This document shows, piece by piece, positions 45,250 to 54,550 of a DNA stretch of 64,000 nt (position 1 is its first letter; the number at the start of each line of letters is the position of its first letter). The stretch is taken from positions 219,229-283,228 of the forward strand of contig NZ_JAIQYY010000008.1 in the NCBI RefSeq assembly GCF_020181035.1. The letters are read 5' to 3'. The stretch comes from Streptomyces sp. CoH27. GTDB taxonomy: Bacteria; Actinomycetota; Actinomycetes; Streptomycetales; Streptomycetaceae. Both the position numbers and the translations under genes were made by a program. A model generated the notes under the pieces. That model was not told the origin of the DNA. It did no database searches and saw only the letters and a program-made list of their open reading frames with translations.

Positions 45250-46443
45250 CTACGCCAGCTCCTCCGCCAGGATCCGCGCCGCCCGCTCCGTCTCCGCGAA
45301 GCCGACGTACAGCGGGGTGAAGCCGAAGCGCAGGACGTCCGGGTGCCGGAAGTCGCCCACGACACCCCTGCTGATCAGCCGCTTCATCACCGCACCGGCG
45401 TCCGGACAGCGCAGGGCGACCTGGCTGCCGCGCTCCTCGTGCCGCTCGGGTGTCACCGACTCCACGCGGCCCGGCTCGGTGTACGCCCGCACGCAGCGCA
45501 GGAAGAAGTCCGTCAGGGCGAGGGACTTCGCGCGGACGGCCGCGACCGAGACGCCGTCCCAGACCTCCAGGGCCGCCTCCAGGGCCAGCATGGACAGGAT
45601 GTCCGGCGTGCCCACCCGGCCGCGCAGCGCGCCCGGCGCCGGGGCGTACGACGGGCTCATGCCGAACGGGTCGGTGTGGGAGTTCCAGCCGGGCAGCGGG
45701 GAGTCGAAGCGGGACTGCAGCTCCTGGCGGACGTAGAGGTACGCCGGTGAACCCGGGCCGCCGTTCAGGTACTTGTAGGTGCAGCCGACCGCCAGGTCGA
45801 CCCCGTGCTCGTCCAGGCCCACCGGCAGCGCGCCCGCGCTGTGGCACAGGTCCCAGACGGCGAGGGCGCCCGCCGCGTGGATCGCCGCGGTCAGCCCCGG
45901 CAGGTCGTGCAGACGGCCGGTGCGGTAGTCGACGTGGTTCAGCAGGACCGCCGCCGTACGCTCGCTCAGGGCCGCCGGCACCTCCGCCGGGGTCACCGCG
46001 CACAGGGTGTGGCCGGTCAGGCGGGCCGCCGACTCGGCCAGGTAGCCGTCCGTGGGGAAGGTCGTCGCGTCGACGAGGATCTCGCTCCGGCCCTCACCGG
46101 CCTCGTCCGCCATCCGTACCGCGGCCACCAGTGCCTTGAACACGTTGACACTTGTGGAGTCACCCACGACGATCTGGCCGGGCGCCGCGCCGACCAGCGG
46201 GGCGATCAGGTCACCGATCCGCTCGGGCGCGGTCCACCAGCCGCTCTCGTCCCAGGAGCGGATGCGCAGCTGGCCCCACTGGCGCCGGACCACGTCCGCG
46301 ACCCGGTCGGGGACGTGGGCGGGCAGCGCGCCGAGCGAGTTGCCGTCCAGATACACCACATCGTCGAGGACGAAGCGGTCCCGGAGCGGCGCCAGTTCGT
46401 CCGCGGCGTCGAACTTCTCTGCTTCCAGGGCCAGTTCAGACAT
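45250..46443 (-). CDS. kynU: kynureninase
   Basis: This 397-residue PLP enzyme cleaves L-kynurenine to anthranilate and alanine. The family motifs are present: YLDGNSLGALP near the N-terminus, the PLP Asp region AVWDLCHSAGALPV (D198) and the Schiff-base Lys K224 in GCTYKYLNGGPG. The ATG at 46443 overlaps the end of the dioxygenase gene by eight bases. Together the two enzymes, with a formamidase, turn tryptophan into anthranilate, which may enter the kynurenine catabolic route or supply secondary metabolism. Confidence 0.96.
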   Translation of the reverse strand: MSELALEAEKFDAADELAPLRDRFVLDDVVYLDGNSLGALPAHVPDRVADVVRRQWGQLRIRSWDESGWWTAPERIGDLIAPLVGAAPGQIVVGDSTSVNVFKALVAAVRMADEAGEGRSEILVDATTFPTDGYLAESAARLTGHTLCAVTPAEVPAALSERTAAVLLNHVDYRTGRLHDLPGLTAAIHAAGALAVWDLCHSAGALPVGLDEHGVDLAVGCTYKYLNGGPGSPAYLYVRQELQSRFDSPLPGWNSHTDPFGMSPSYAPAPGALRGRVGTPDILSMLALEAALEVWDGVSVAAVRAKSLALTDFFLRCVRAYTEPGRVESVTPERHEERGSQVALRCPDAGAVMKRLISRGVVGDFRHPDVLRFGFTPLYVGFAETERAARILAEELA

Positions 46444-47284
46444 GGGACCTCGCCGTCCACAGCTCGGGGAACACGTTCTTGCGGGCGCGCTTCTCCAGCC
46501 AGGCCACACCGGCCGAGCCGCCCGTGCCGGGCTTGGCGCCCATGGCGCGGCGGGTGGCGACCAGGTGGTCGTTGCGCCAGCGCCACACCAGTTCGGCGAC
46601 GTCGGTCAACGCCTCGCCCAGGCGGGCCGGCTCGGCGTCCGGGTCGCCGGAGTAGATCGCCGCCCAGGCCTGTTCGACCTGGTCGGAGGGCTCGTAGCGC
46701 TGGGAGACGTCACGCTGGACGACGGCGGCGGGGACGGCGTGGCCGCGGCGGGCCAGGAAGCGGAGCACCTCGTCGTACAGGCTCGGCTCGTGCAGCGCCT
46801 TCTCCAGTTCCGCGTGAACGCGGGGGGCGCCGCGGTGCGGTACGAGCATGGACGCGGACTTCTCGCCGAGCAGGAACTCCATGCGCCGGTACATGGCCGA
46901 CTGGAAGCCGGAGCCCTCGCCGAGGGCGGAGCGGTAGGAGTTGAACTGCGCGGGGGTGAGCTGGGCGAGCGGGGTCCAGGAGGCGTTGAGGGCCTCCAGC
47001 TCCCGTACGGAGCGCTTCAGCGCGGCGATCGCGGTCGGCGCGTCGTCCGAGCGGAGGGCGTTCGCCGCCGTCTCCCACTCGTGCACGATCACCGTGAACC
47101 ACAGCTCCATCACCTGGGTCGTGACCAGGAAGACCATCTCCCCGGGATCGTCGGAGAGGGTGTGCTGGAGGTGGGTGAGCACGTCGGCCTTGACGTAGTC
47201 CTCGTACGGCGTGGTGCCGGCGAAGTCGAGATGCGGGGTCTCGGGCTCCTGAGTCTCGATCGACAGATGAGCCTGTTGGGACAT
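46436..47284 (-). CDS. kynA: tryptophan 2,3-dioxygenase
   Basis: This 282-residue heme enzyme opens the indole ring of tryptophan to give N-formylkynurenine. It shows the TDO features: an N-terminal Y-E-D-Y-V substrate helix, FLVTTQVMELWF, FNSYRSALGEGSGFQSAMYR, and the heme-ligand region WRWRNDHLVATRR followed by GTGGSAGVAWL. The ATG at 47284 has AGGAG six bases upstream; the open frame extends further without family similarity. It is first in the unit with kynureninase. Confidence 0.97.
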   Translation of the reverse strand: MSQQAHLSIETQEPETPHLDFAGTTPYEDYVKADVLTHLQHTLSDDPGEMVFLVTTQVMELWFTVIVHEWETAANALRSDDAPTAIAALKRSVRELEALNASWTPLAQLTPAQFNSYRSALGEGSGFQSAMYRRMEFLLGEKSASMLVPHRGAPRVHAELEKALHEPSLYDEVLRFLARRGHAVPAAVVQRDVSQRYEPSDQVEQAWAAIYSGDPDAEPARLGEALTDVAELVWRWRNDHLVATRRAMGAKPGTGGSAGVAWLEKRARKNVFPELWTARSHV

Positions 47285-47388
47285 CGCTGTCTCCTGTTGT
47301 ACTCCGGGTAGCGGTCCGCCCCTGCCGATTCCGGCACGGGGGCCCCGGTCCCCAACGGCATCCTCCGTAATCGACTCCCGTACGGCAA

Positions 47389-47412
47389 GGCCCGTCCGTT
47401 GCCGGACGGGCC
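47389..47412 (-). terminator. hairpin after the DUF3151 gene
   Basis: A perfect 10-bp stem, GGCCCGTCCG with CGGACGGGCC, has a TTGC loop and lies 24 bases after the DUF3151 stop. It separates that gene from the TDO gene downstream. Confidence 0.85.
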
Positions 47413-47435
47413 ACACCGGTCCCTTGCGGGAAGGG

Positions 47436-47849
47436 TCAGCCCAGGGTCTGGGCGGCCGTCGGGGAGGAGTCCTTCAGGAACTGCGAGCAGCGCTCGTACT
47501 CCTCCTGCTCGCCGATCGCCTGCGCGGCGCGGGCGAGGGCGTGCAGGGCGCGCAGGAAGCCGCGGTTCGGCTCGTGCTCCCACGGCACCGGGCCGTGGCC
47601 CTTCCAGCCATTGCGGCGCAGGGCGTCCAGGCCGCGGTGGTAGCCCGTACGGGCGTAGGCGTACGACTCCACGACCCGGCCGGCCTCGAACGCGTCGTCG
47701 GCCAGCTGGGCCCAGGCGAGGGAGGAGGTGGGGTACTTGGCGGCGACGTCCGCGGGGGCGGTGCCGTTCGCGAGGGCTTCGCGGGGCTCCGGGTCGTCGG
47801 GGAGATGGGTCGGGGGCGGGCCGCCGAGGAGGTTCTGGTGAATCGTCAT
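47436..47849 (-). CDS. DUF3151 domain-containing protein
   Basis: This 137-residue soluble helical protein of unknown function is widely conserved in actinobacteria. Family stretches such as LADDAFEAGRVVESYAYAR, YHRGLDALRRNGWKGHGPV and PNRGFLRALHALARAA are present at expected spacing, resembling a TPR-like helical array. It has its own terminator. No partner is implied by the context. Confidence 0.92.
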   Translation of the reverse strand: MTIHQNLLGGPPPTHLPDDPEPREALANGTAPADVAAKYPTSSLAWAQLADDAFEAGRVVESYAYARTGYHRGLDALRRNGWKGHGPVPWEHEPNRGFLRALHALARAAQAIGEQEEYERCSQFLKDSSPTAAQTLG

Positions 47850-47906
47850 GGGGTCCAGTCTGCTACGCGGCTACGACGGCCGCCGCCGGGTGGGCACCGT
47901 CCCGGC

Positions 47907-49361
47907 CTACACGTGTCCCTTCCCCTCCAGCGGCGGCACCGTCACGCTCCCGTAGGTCCGGCAGTCCGGATGCCGGCAGTCCGGCGCCGGGCGGCGGATC
48001 AGGGCGAAGGCCAGCGCCGCGCCCACGACCAGCACCCCCGCGCACATCGGCATCGCCCGCCGGAACGCCGCATCGAAGGAGGACGGCACCCGGTACGCCT
48101 CCGGGCCCATGCCCGCCAGCAGCGGCAGCGCCGCCACCGCGATCAGGCCCGCGGCCCGCGCCGCCGCGTTGTTGATGCCGCTGGCCAGGCCCGCACGGGC
48201 GGTGTCCACCGAGGCGAGGACCGTCGCCGTCAGAGGGGCGACCAGGGTGACCATGCCGGCGCCCATCACCAGCAGGGCCGGGAGGACGTCCGTGAGGTAG
48301 GAGGAGTGCGGCCCCACCCGCAGCATCAGCAGCATCGCCGCCGCACAGAGCAGTGGGCCGACCGTCAGGGGCAGGCGCGGGCCCGTACGGTCCGCCAGGG
48401 CGCCCGAGCGGGCCGAGAAGAGCAGCATCAGGGCCGTCGTCGGCAGCAGTGCCGTACCGGCCGCCAGCGGCGAGTAGCCCGCCACCACCTGGAGCTGGAG
48501 CGCCACCAGGAAGAAGAAGCCGCCGAACGCCGCGTACACGCACAGGGTGACGAGGTTGACCGCCGTGAACTGGCGTGAGGCGAAGATGTCCGGCGGGAGC
48601 ATCGGGTCCGGGCGGTGCCGCTCGACCTGGACGAAGGCCACGGCCGCCGCCAGGCCCACGACCGCGGTCAGGGCCACGATCAGTGAACCCGTCCTGGCCT
48701 CGATCAGGGCGTACGTCAGCAGGGCCAGGGCCAGGGCGCCCAGCACCGCGCCCAGCACGTCGAAGCGGGCGTGCCTGCCCCCGTCCGCGGACTCCGGGAC
48801 ATGCCGTAGGGCGACCGGTACGCACAGCAGCGCCAGCGGGACGTTCAGCAGGAACACCCAGCGCCAGCCGGGGCCGGACACCAGCCAGCCGCCCAGGAAC
48901 GGGCCGACCGCCGCGCCGATCCCGCCGAACCCCGACCACAGGCCGACCGCCCGGCTGCGGTCGTCGGGATGGAAGGAGGCCTGGATCAGCGCCAGGGAAC
49001 CGGGCGTGAGCAGCGCTCCCCCGATGCCCTGCAAGGCCCGCGAGGCGATCAGCATGGCCGGGTTCAGCGCCAGGCCGCACAGCAGGGACGCGGCGGCGAA
49101 CCACACCACGCCCAGCACGAAGATCTTCCGGCGCCCGTAGTGGTCGCCGAGCGAGCCGCCCAGCAGGATCAGGCCGGCCAGCGTGACCATGTACGCGTTG
49201 ACCGTCCACTGGAGCGCGGCCAGGCTCGCGTCCAGGTCACGCCCGATGCGGGGCAGCGCCACATTGACGACGGTCGAGTCCAGCAGGGCCATGCTGGAGC
49301 CGAGGACCGTGGTGAGCAGGATCCACTTGCCCTGAGGCGAGGCCAGCCGGACATCGGGCAT
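47907..49361 (-). CDS. MFS drug transporter, 14-TM (DHA2/EmrB-QacA type)
   Basis: This 484-residue proton-coupled exporter has about fourteen hydrophobic segments. Motif A (GGSLGDHYGRRK), the helix-1 motif LDSTVVNVALPRI, motif C-like GIGAAVGPFLGGWLV and LDVLGAVLG before the linker helices define the DHA2 group. The C-terminal tail is polar with two Cys. Substrates of the family include dyes, antibiotics and lipophilic cations; none can be assigned. No regulator gene is adjacent. Confidence 0.94.
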   Translation of the reverse strand: MPDVRLASPQGKWILLTTVLGSSMALLDSTVVNVALPRIGRDLDASLAALQWTVNAYMVTLAGLILLGGSLGDHYGRRKIFVLGVVWFAAASLLCGLALNPAMLIASRALQGIGGALLTPGSLALIQASFHPDDRSRAVGLWSGFGGIGAAVGPFLGGWLVSGPGWRWVFLLNVPLALLCVPVALRHVPESADGGRHARFDVLGAVLGALALALLTYALIEARTGSLIVALTAVVGLAAAVAFVQVERHRPDPMLPPDIFASRQFTAVNLVTLCVYAAFGGFFFLVALQLQVVAGYSPLAAGTALLPTTALMLLFSARSGALADRTGPRLPLTVGPLLCAAAMLLMLRVGPHSSYLTDVLPALLVMGAGMVTLVAPLTATVLASVDTARAGLASGINNAAARAAGLIAVAALPLLAGMGPEAYRVPSSFDAAFRRAMPMCAGVLVVGAALAFALIRRPAPDCRHPDCRTYGSVTVPPLEGKGHV

Positions 49362-49377
49362 GTCCCCAGGTATACAG

Positions 49378-49410
49378 CGGGCCCGGTGACGTGGACAGTC
49401 ACCGGGCCCG
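49378..49410. terminator. fba terminator hairpin
   Basis: A perfect 13-bp stem, CGGGCCCGGTGAC with GTCACCGGGCCCG, encloses a seven-base loop. It begins 15 bases after the fba stop on the minus strand and precedes the MFS gene. Confidence 0.88.
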
Positions 49411-49424
49411 TCGAGCGGAGCGGG

Positions 49425-50447
49425 TTACTTGATCTTGTTGCCCGCCGACCGCAGGTTCTGCGTCGCCTCGACGACACGCGCGGCCATGCCGGCCTCGGCC
49501 AGCTTGCCCCAGGTGCGCGGGTCGTAGGACTTCTTGTTGCCGACCTCGCCGTCGACCTTCAGGACACCGTCGTAGTTCGCGAACATGTGGCCCGCGACCG
49601 GGCGGGTGAACGCGTACTGGGTGTCCGTGTCGAGGTTCATCTTCACGACGCCGTTCTCCAGCGCGGTCAGGATCTCCTGCTCGGTGGAGCCGGAGCCGCC
49701 GTGGAAGACGAAGTCGAACGGGGACGGCTTGCCGAACTTGGCGGCGACGCCCTCGTTCAGCTCCTTCAGCAGCTCGGGGCGCAGCACGACGTTGCCCGGC
49801 TTGTACACGCCGTGGACGTTGCCGAAGGACGCGGCCAGCAGGTAGCGGCCCTTCTCGCCCAGGCCCAGGGCCTCCACCGTGCGGATCGCGTCCTCGACCG
49901 TGGTGTACAGCTCGTCGTTGATCTCGTGCGAGACGCCGTCCTCCTCACCGCCGGTCGGGGTGATCTCCACCTCCAGGATGATCTTGGCGGCGCTGGTGCG
50001 CTCCAGCAGCTCCTGAGCGATGGCGAGGTTGTCGGCGAGGGTCTCGGCGGAGCCGTCCCACATGTGGGACTGGAAGAGCGGGTTCCGGCCGGCCTTCACG
50101 CGCTCCTCGGAGATCGCGATCAGCGGACGTACGTACCCGTCGAGCTTGTCCTTCGGGCAGTGGTCCGTGTGCAGCGCGATGTTGACCGGGTACTTCTCGG
50201 CGAGGATGTGCGCGTACTCGGCGAGGGCGACCGCGCCCGTCACCATGTCCTTGCTGTACTGGCCGCCGAGGAACTCGGCACCACCGGTCGAGATCTGGAC
50301 GATGCCGTCGCTCTCCGCCTCCGCGAAGCCGCGCAGTGCCGCGTTCAGGGTCTGCGACGAGGTGACGTTGATGGCCGGGTAGGCGAACTTGCCTGCCTTC
50401 GCCCGGTCGAGCATCTCGTTGTAGACCTCGGGGGTTGCGATGGGCAT
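49425..50447 (-). CDS. fba: class II fructose-bisphosphate aldolase
   Basis: This 340-residue zinc-dependent glycolytic enzyme cleaves fructose-1,6-bisphosphate to triose phosphates. Catalytic Asp and zinc ligands appear in ALHTDHCPKDKL, further ligands in EVEITPTGGEEDGVSHE and in FGNVHGVYKPG, and the phosphate-binding stretch in FHGGSGSTEQEI. The length is typical of the long class IIA type. It is a single-gene unit with a strong terminator. A TGGACC-CAT-GGTCCA palindrome lies upstream at 50544-50558. Confidence 0.98.
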   Translation of the reverse strand: MPIATPEVYNEMLDRAKAGKFAYPAINVTSSQTLNAALRGFAEAESDGIVQISTGGAEFLGGQYSKDMVTGAVALAEYAHILAEKYPVNIALHTDHCPKDKLDGYVRPLIAISEERVKAGRNPLFQSHMWDGSAETLADNLAIAQELLERTSAAKIILEVEITPTGGEEDGVSHEINDELYTTVEDAIRTVEALGLGEKGRYLLAASFGNVHGVYKPGNVVLRPELLKELNEGVAAKFGKPSPFDFVFHGGSGSTEQEILTALENGVVKMNLDTDTQYAFTRPVAGHMFANYDGVLKVDGEVGNKKSYDPRTWGKLAEAGMAARVVEATQNLRSAGNKIK

Positions 50448-50543
50448 CTGTCCGCTCCTTGTGTTGCGGGTGAGAGGTTCTGCGTTACGGCCCTGACCTA
50501 GACCTTAGGGGTGACGTCATCGTCATCCCCATCTTTCCAGACA

Positions 50544-50558
50544 TGGACCCATGGTCCA
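50544..50558. promoter_or_regulatory. palindrome between pyrE and fba
   Basis: TGGACC-CAT-GGTCCA, perfect 6-bp arms, lies 97 bases before the fba start and 33 bases after the pyrE stop. It could be an operator for fba or a weak terminator element for pyrE. Confidence 0.3.
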
Positions 50559-50590
50559 CGCGCCGGTCAAGTCCAGGTCATACCGCCCGG

Positions 50591-51139
50591 TCAGTCCAGA
50601 CCCAGTTCATCCTTCGAGAAGGCGAACCGGTACGGAACGCCCGCACCGGCCTCGATCTTCTCGGCGGCACCGGTCGCCCGGTCCACGATGGTCGCGACGG
50701 CGACGACCTCGGCGCCGGCCTCGCGCACGGCCTCCACCGCGGTGAGCGGGGAGCCGCCGGTGGTGGAGGTGTCCTCGACCACGAGCACCCGCCGGCCGGC
50801 GATGTCCGGGCCCTCGACCCGCCGCTGCATCCCGTGCGCCTTCGCCGCCTTGCGCACGACGAACGCGTCCAGCCGCTTCCCGCGCGCGGCGGCGGCGTGC
50901 AGCATGGCGGCCGCGACCGGGTCGGCGCCCATGGTCAGGCCGCCGACCGCGTCGAACTCCAGGTCGGCCGTCAGGTCCAGCAGCACCTGACCGACCAGCG
51001 GGGCGGCCACGCCGTCCAGGGTGACGCGGCGCAGGTCGACGTAGTAGTCGGCCTCCAGACCCGAGGAGAGGGTCACCTTGCCGTGCACCACGGCCTTGTC
51101 CTTGATCTGCTGCAGCAGCGCGCCGCGTACGTCCGTCAT
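50591..51139 (-). CDS. pyrE: orotate phosphoribosyltransferase
   Basis: This 182-residue pyrimidine enzyme joins orotate to PRPP to give OMP. The PRPP-binding loop VLVVEDTSTTGGSPLTAVEA and the upstream mobile loop region (FVVRKAAKAHGMQRRVEG) are clear, and YYVDLRRVTLDG is near the N-terminus. It is the last gene of a closely spaced minus-strand run, ten bases after the epimerase gene, so it depends on upstream promoters. Confidence 0.96.
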   Translation of the reverse strand: MTDVRGALLQQIKDKAVVHGKVTLSSGLEADYYVDLRRVTLDGVAAPLVGQVLLDLTADLEFDAVGGLTMGADPVAAAMLHAAAARGKRLDAFVVRKAAKAHGMQRRVEGPDIAGRRVLVVEDTSTTGGSPLTAVEAVREAGAEVVAVATIVDRATGAAEKIEAGAGVPYRFAFSKDELGLD

Positions 51140-51149
51140 GCCGACCAGC

Positions 51150-51938
51150 TTAGAGGCGCCGCCAGCTCCAGGTCGTCGTCGCCTCCAGCGGCTCCAGCAG
51201 GGTGACCAGGCGCGGGAGCGTGTTCAGGCCGTTGGGCGGGCCGGTCTGCGGCTCCACGCACACGGCCTCGGCCTGCTCGTCGTAGACGACGACCCACTCC
51301 TCGTGGCTGGTGACCTTCAGCTCCAGCTGTCCGGGCCAGGTGAGGGTGACGTCGACGCCGTCGGGCATGCCGAAGCAGTCGTCCCAGGGGCCGGGCTTCG
51401 GGTCGATCCGGTTGCCGGTGGGCAGATGGTCGTCGCCGCGCTCCTCCTGCCAGGCGGGCTCGAAGTCGAGCGTCACGTCCTGGCCGCCGAGGTTGCGGTT
51501 GAACCAGGGGTGCCAGCCGATCTGCGCCGGGAAGGAGTCGTCCCGGGCCTCCACCGACATGGTCAGCGTCAGGCTGTCCTCGGCGAGCGTGACGACCTGG
51601 GTGACGCGGCCCGGGTGCGGCCATGGGTCGACCAGGTCGTACGTGATCACCGCCTCGTTCTCCGCGACCTGCGCGGTCTGCCAGGCGCCGTCGCGTGCGG
51701 TGCCGTGGATGGCGTGCGGCGGGGAGTTCAGCGGCATCTGGCGGACGATGCCGCCTTCGGGGAAGCGGCCCTCTCTGATCCGGCCGCACCAGGGGACCAT
51801 GGGGAAGCAGCCGAAGCGGTCCCCTTGGCGGAGCAGTTCCAGGGAGTCGACCCTGAGGGCGCTGATACGGCCGCCGTTGGCGGGGCTGACGTGTACTTCT
51901 GCGGTGCCCGCGGTCAGCGTGATGTCGTCGTTACTCAC
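51150..51938 (-). CDS. aldose 1-epimerase family protein
   Basis: This 262-residue protein has the galactose-mutarotase beta-sandwich. The expected catalytic His residues occur in SPPHAIHGTARDG and GWHPWFNRNLGG, and the Glu in a C-terminal stretch (EEWVVVYDEQAEAVCVEPQ). It may interconvert sugar anomers or a sugar phosphate. The GTG at 51938 is used with no clear ribosome-binding site, consistent with coupling to the gene 13 bases upstream. Confidence 0.92.
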   Translation of the reverse strand: MSNDDITLTAGTAEVHVSPANGGRISALRVDSLELLRQGDRFGCFPMVPWCGRIREGRFPEGGIVRQMPLNSPPHAIHGTARDGAWQTAQVAENEAVITYDLVDPWPHPGRVTQVVTLAEDSLTLTMSVEARDDSFPAQIGWHPWFNRNLGGQDVTLDFEPAWQEERGDDHLPTGNRIDPKPGPWDDCFGMPDGVDVTLTWPGQLELKVTSHEEWVVVYDEQAEAVCVEPQTGPPNGLNTLPRLVTLLEPLEATTTWSWRRL

Positions 51939-51951
51939 GGGACGACACTAC

Positions 51952-52779
51952 TCACCTGCGCTTGCGAAGTGCCCTTGTCACGACGATCGCCGACGCCAGG
52001 GCCACGGCCGCCGCCGGGGCCGCCCAGCGCAGCGCCTGGTTCCCGGTGATCGTCTGGGGGGCCGGGACCGGCGCGTAGCGGCCTCTCGGCGGGGCGTGGT
52101 CGACCTCCTCGGCGCTGCGGCCGATCATCGTGCGGCGGGCGTGCGCGGCCTCGGCGGGGGGTTCGCCGGTGTCGGTGAAGTCGTCCGAGAAGCGGTCCGT
52201 CGCGGGGTCCAGGGAGGGCGGGGGAACCTCGGTGTCGAAGACCGAGGGGTGTTCCGCCTCCGGTGCCTCCGGTGCCTCCTCCGGCTCCAGCGCCTCTTCG
52301 GACTCCGGTGCCTCTTCGGACTCCGGTACCTCCTCCGGTTCGCGCTCCTCCGGCTCCCGCACCGGTTCCGCCAGGTTCTCCAGGAAACGGTTCAGCAGGC
52401 GCGTCGCCGCCGAACTCACCGCCTCCGCCGGGAGTTCCGCGATGCGGCCGTCCGCGTCCGCCGTGCCCTCGGCCGTGACCGTCGTGCCGCCCTCGGTCTC
52501 CGTGAGGCGCAGGGTGAGGGCGAGTTTCACGGTGCCGGTGCCCCGGGCCTCGGTGGCGTCCCCCGTGACGTCGTACGCGCCGTCCTCGCGGGGCGTGATC
52601 CGTACGGCCCCCCGGTAGGTGACGGAATGTCCGCCGACGCGCAGCTTCAGCCGGCCGGCGACGGGGTCGGCACCGGCGTCCTGCTGAAGGCCGGGGACCG
52701 CGCGGGCGACGCGTGCGGGGTCGGCGAGGGCGCTCCTGAGCGGGTCGACCGGGACCGGGACGAAGACCTGGTGCTCCAT
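51952..52779 (-). CDS. SRPBCC (CoxG-like) protein with acidic repeats and tail anchor
   Basis: This 275-residue protein has an N-terminal lipid/ligand-binding SRPBCC domain (residues ~1-140, with VRVGGHSVTYRGAVRIT type strands). A very acidic repeat region follows (EEAPESEEALEPEEAPEAPE, ~145-175), then a disordered linker and a single C-terminal membrane helix (ALRWAAPAAAVALASAIVV) ending in RALRKRR. So it is a tail-anchored membrane protein facing the cytoplasm. CoxG-type domains help maturation of CO-dehydrogenase-like enzymes, but none are nearby. It starts the close-packed run to pyrE. Confidence 0.87.
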   Translation of the reverse strand: MEHQVFVPVPVDPLRSALADPARVARAVPGLQQDAGADPVAGRLKLRVGGHSVTYRGAVRITPREDGAYDVTGDATEARGTGTVKLALTLRLTETEGGTTVTAEGTADADGRIAELPAEAVSSAATRLLNRFLENLAEPVREPEEREPEEVPESEEAPESEEALEPEEAPEAPEAEHPSVFDTEVPPPSLDPATDRFSDDFTDTGEPPAEAAHARRTMIGRSAEEVDHAPPRGRYAPVPAPQTITGNQALRWAAPAAAVALASAIVVTRALRKRR

Positions 52780-52833
52780 GTCGGCTGAGCCTACCCAGGA
52801 GTGGCCGGAACGTACCCTGCGACGACCGGCCGG

Positions 52834-54471
52834 TCAGTACCGCGGATGCACCAGCGTGGAGGCCGGCAGCCCGGGGATCCGGGTCCGCCCGGCCGCCGTC
52901 GCGTCCGCCGTCAGGCCGGCCCGGGTGAGGGTGCGCGGGTGGCCGGCGCCCAGGCGCAGCGGGGGCGCGGTGGGTCCCGGGGCCGCCAGCAGGAAGCCCC
53001 AGTCGTGCGGGGCGCGGGAGGCATCGGCCGAGCGGTCGGGGCCGGCCGCGAAGCCGGAGTCGTGGCCGAGGACCCGGTAGGGGGAGGTGGCGAAGCCCGC
53101 CGCGCGGAGGGTCGCGGCGACCGTCCAGAAGACCCGGGGGCGGGTGGTGACGGCCCCGGCGTGCACGACGAGCCGGCCGCCGGGGGCGAGGACGTGGCGG
53201 GCCAGGCCGTAGAACTCCTGGGAGTACAGCTTGGTGCTGGCGGTGATGCCGGGGTCGGGCAGGTCGGCGATCACGACGTCGTACGCCGAGGCGGGCGCCC
53301 CGCGCAGCCAGCCGAAGGCGTCGGCCGTGACGACGTGGACGCGGGGGTCGTCGTAGGCGTGGCCGTTGGCGGCGGCGAGGCCGGGGTCGTGGCGGGCGAG
53401 GCGGACCAGGCCGGAGTCGATCTCGACGAGGTCGACGCGGCGCACCCCGCGCGCGCCCAGCACCTCGCGGGCGGCCATGCCGTCGCCGCCGCCGAGGATG
53501 AGCACGCGCGCGTGGGCGCCGTCGGACAGGGCCGGGTGGACGAGGGCCTCGTGGTAGCGGCGTTCGTCGCGGCCGCCGACGCGGAGCCGGCCGTCGAGGA
53601 AGAGGTCGAGGGGCTTGCCGCCGGTGCCGCCGGCCAGGACGACCTCCTGTACGTCCGTCTGCACGGCGACCCGGACGTCCTGGCCGTAGACGGCGTGCCG
53701 GGCGGCGCGTTCGAAGTCGCCGGCGAGGGCGGCGGCGGAGGCGAGGACGCCGAGGACGGTGAGGCCGACGAGGAGCAGGGTCCAGCGGGCCCGGTGGGAC
53801 AGGTCGCGGCGGAAGAGGCCGAGGACGAGGGCGCCGCCCGCCACCACGTTGACCGTGCCGGTGACCAGCGCGCCCGTCAACTGGCCGAGGAACGGCAGCA
53901 GGAGGAAGGGAAAGGCCAGGCCGCCGACCAGCGCGCCGACGTAGTCCGCGGCGAACAGGTCGGCGACCGCGCCGCCCGCGTCCTGGAGCCGGATGCGCTG
54001 GATCAGCTCCATCAGCAGCGGCACCTCGGCGCCGATGAGCAGACCGATGGCGAGGGAGAAGGCGACCAGCAGGAAGCGCGGGCCGTCGGCCCAGACCCCG
54101 CCCCAGCCGCCGGTCCAGGCGAAGACGGCGTACAGCGCCATCGCGCTGCATCCGCCGATGAGCGCCAGGGTCGTCTCGATGGCGCCGAAGCCGGCCGCCG
54201 CGTGCCAGCGCAGCCGCTTGGCGCCGAGCGAGCCGACCCCCATCGCGAACACCATGACGGACAGCACGACGGAGGCCTGGGTGACCGAGTCGCCCATCAA
54301 GTACGAGGCGAACGCGACGAGTTCGAGTTCGTACACCAGCCCGCAGGCCGCGCAGACGAAGACGCACAGGAGGACCAGGAACCGCCCGGTGCCGGGCCGG
54401 ACGGGCAGCCGGGCGGGGCCTGTCCAGTGGGGCGGGACGCGCGGGGGCGCGGGGGCGTGCGGTTCGATCAC
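52834..54471 (-). CDS. membrane-fused polyamine aminopropyltransferase-like protein
   Basis: This 545-residue protein combines an N-terminal membrane domain of about seven helices (residues ~30-255) with a C-terminal spermidine-synthase domain. The latter shows the SAM/decarboxy-SAM binding motif [16 protein letters not shown] and an acidic D-L-V-E-I-D strand, plus ADAFGWL and VIADLPDPG. Such fusions are widespread in actinomycetes. Polyamine synthesis is predicted by family; transport or sensing by the membrane part is possible. It sits between DUF2617 and the SRPBCC gene in the same direction. Confidence 0.92.
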   Translation of the reverse strand: MIEPHAPAPPRVPPHWTGPARLPVRPGTGRFLVLLCVFVCAACGLVYELELVAFASYLMGDSVTQASVVLSVMVFAMGVGSLGAKRLRWHAAAGFGAIETTLALIGGCSAMALYAVFAWTGGWGGVWADGPRFLLVAFSLAIGLLIGAEVPLLMELIQRIRLQDAGGAVADLFAADYVGALVGGLAFPFLLLPFLGQLTGALVTGTVNVVAGGALVLGLFRRDLSHRARWTLLLVGLTVLGVLASAAALAGDFERAARHAVYGQDVRVAVQTDVQEVVLAGGTGGKPLDLFLDGRLRVGGRDERRYHEALVHPALSDGAHARVLILGGGDGMAAREVLGARGVRRVDLVEIDSGLVRLARHDPGLAAANGHAYDDPRVHVVTADAFGWLRGAPASAYDVVIADLPDPGITASTKLYSQEFYGLARHVLAPGGRLVVHAGAVTTRPRVFWTVAATLRAAGFATSPYRVLGHDSGFAAGPDRSADASRAPHDWGFLLAAPGPTAPPLRLGAGHPRTLTRAGLTADATAAGRTRIPGLPASTLVHPRY

Positions 54472-54550
54472 CCTGCGACGTTACGTCACATGCTCGGCAC
54501 GCTTCGTCACCCACACGTGTGAATCTGAGGCGAGTTGCGGCCGAACACGT

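Noticed and set aside
50505..50520. TGACGTCA palindrome before fba as a regulatory site
   Set aside because: An eight-base palindrome is expected by chance at this base composition, and nothing else supports it.
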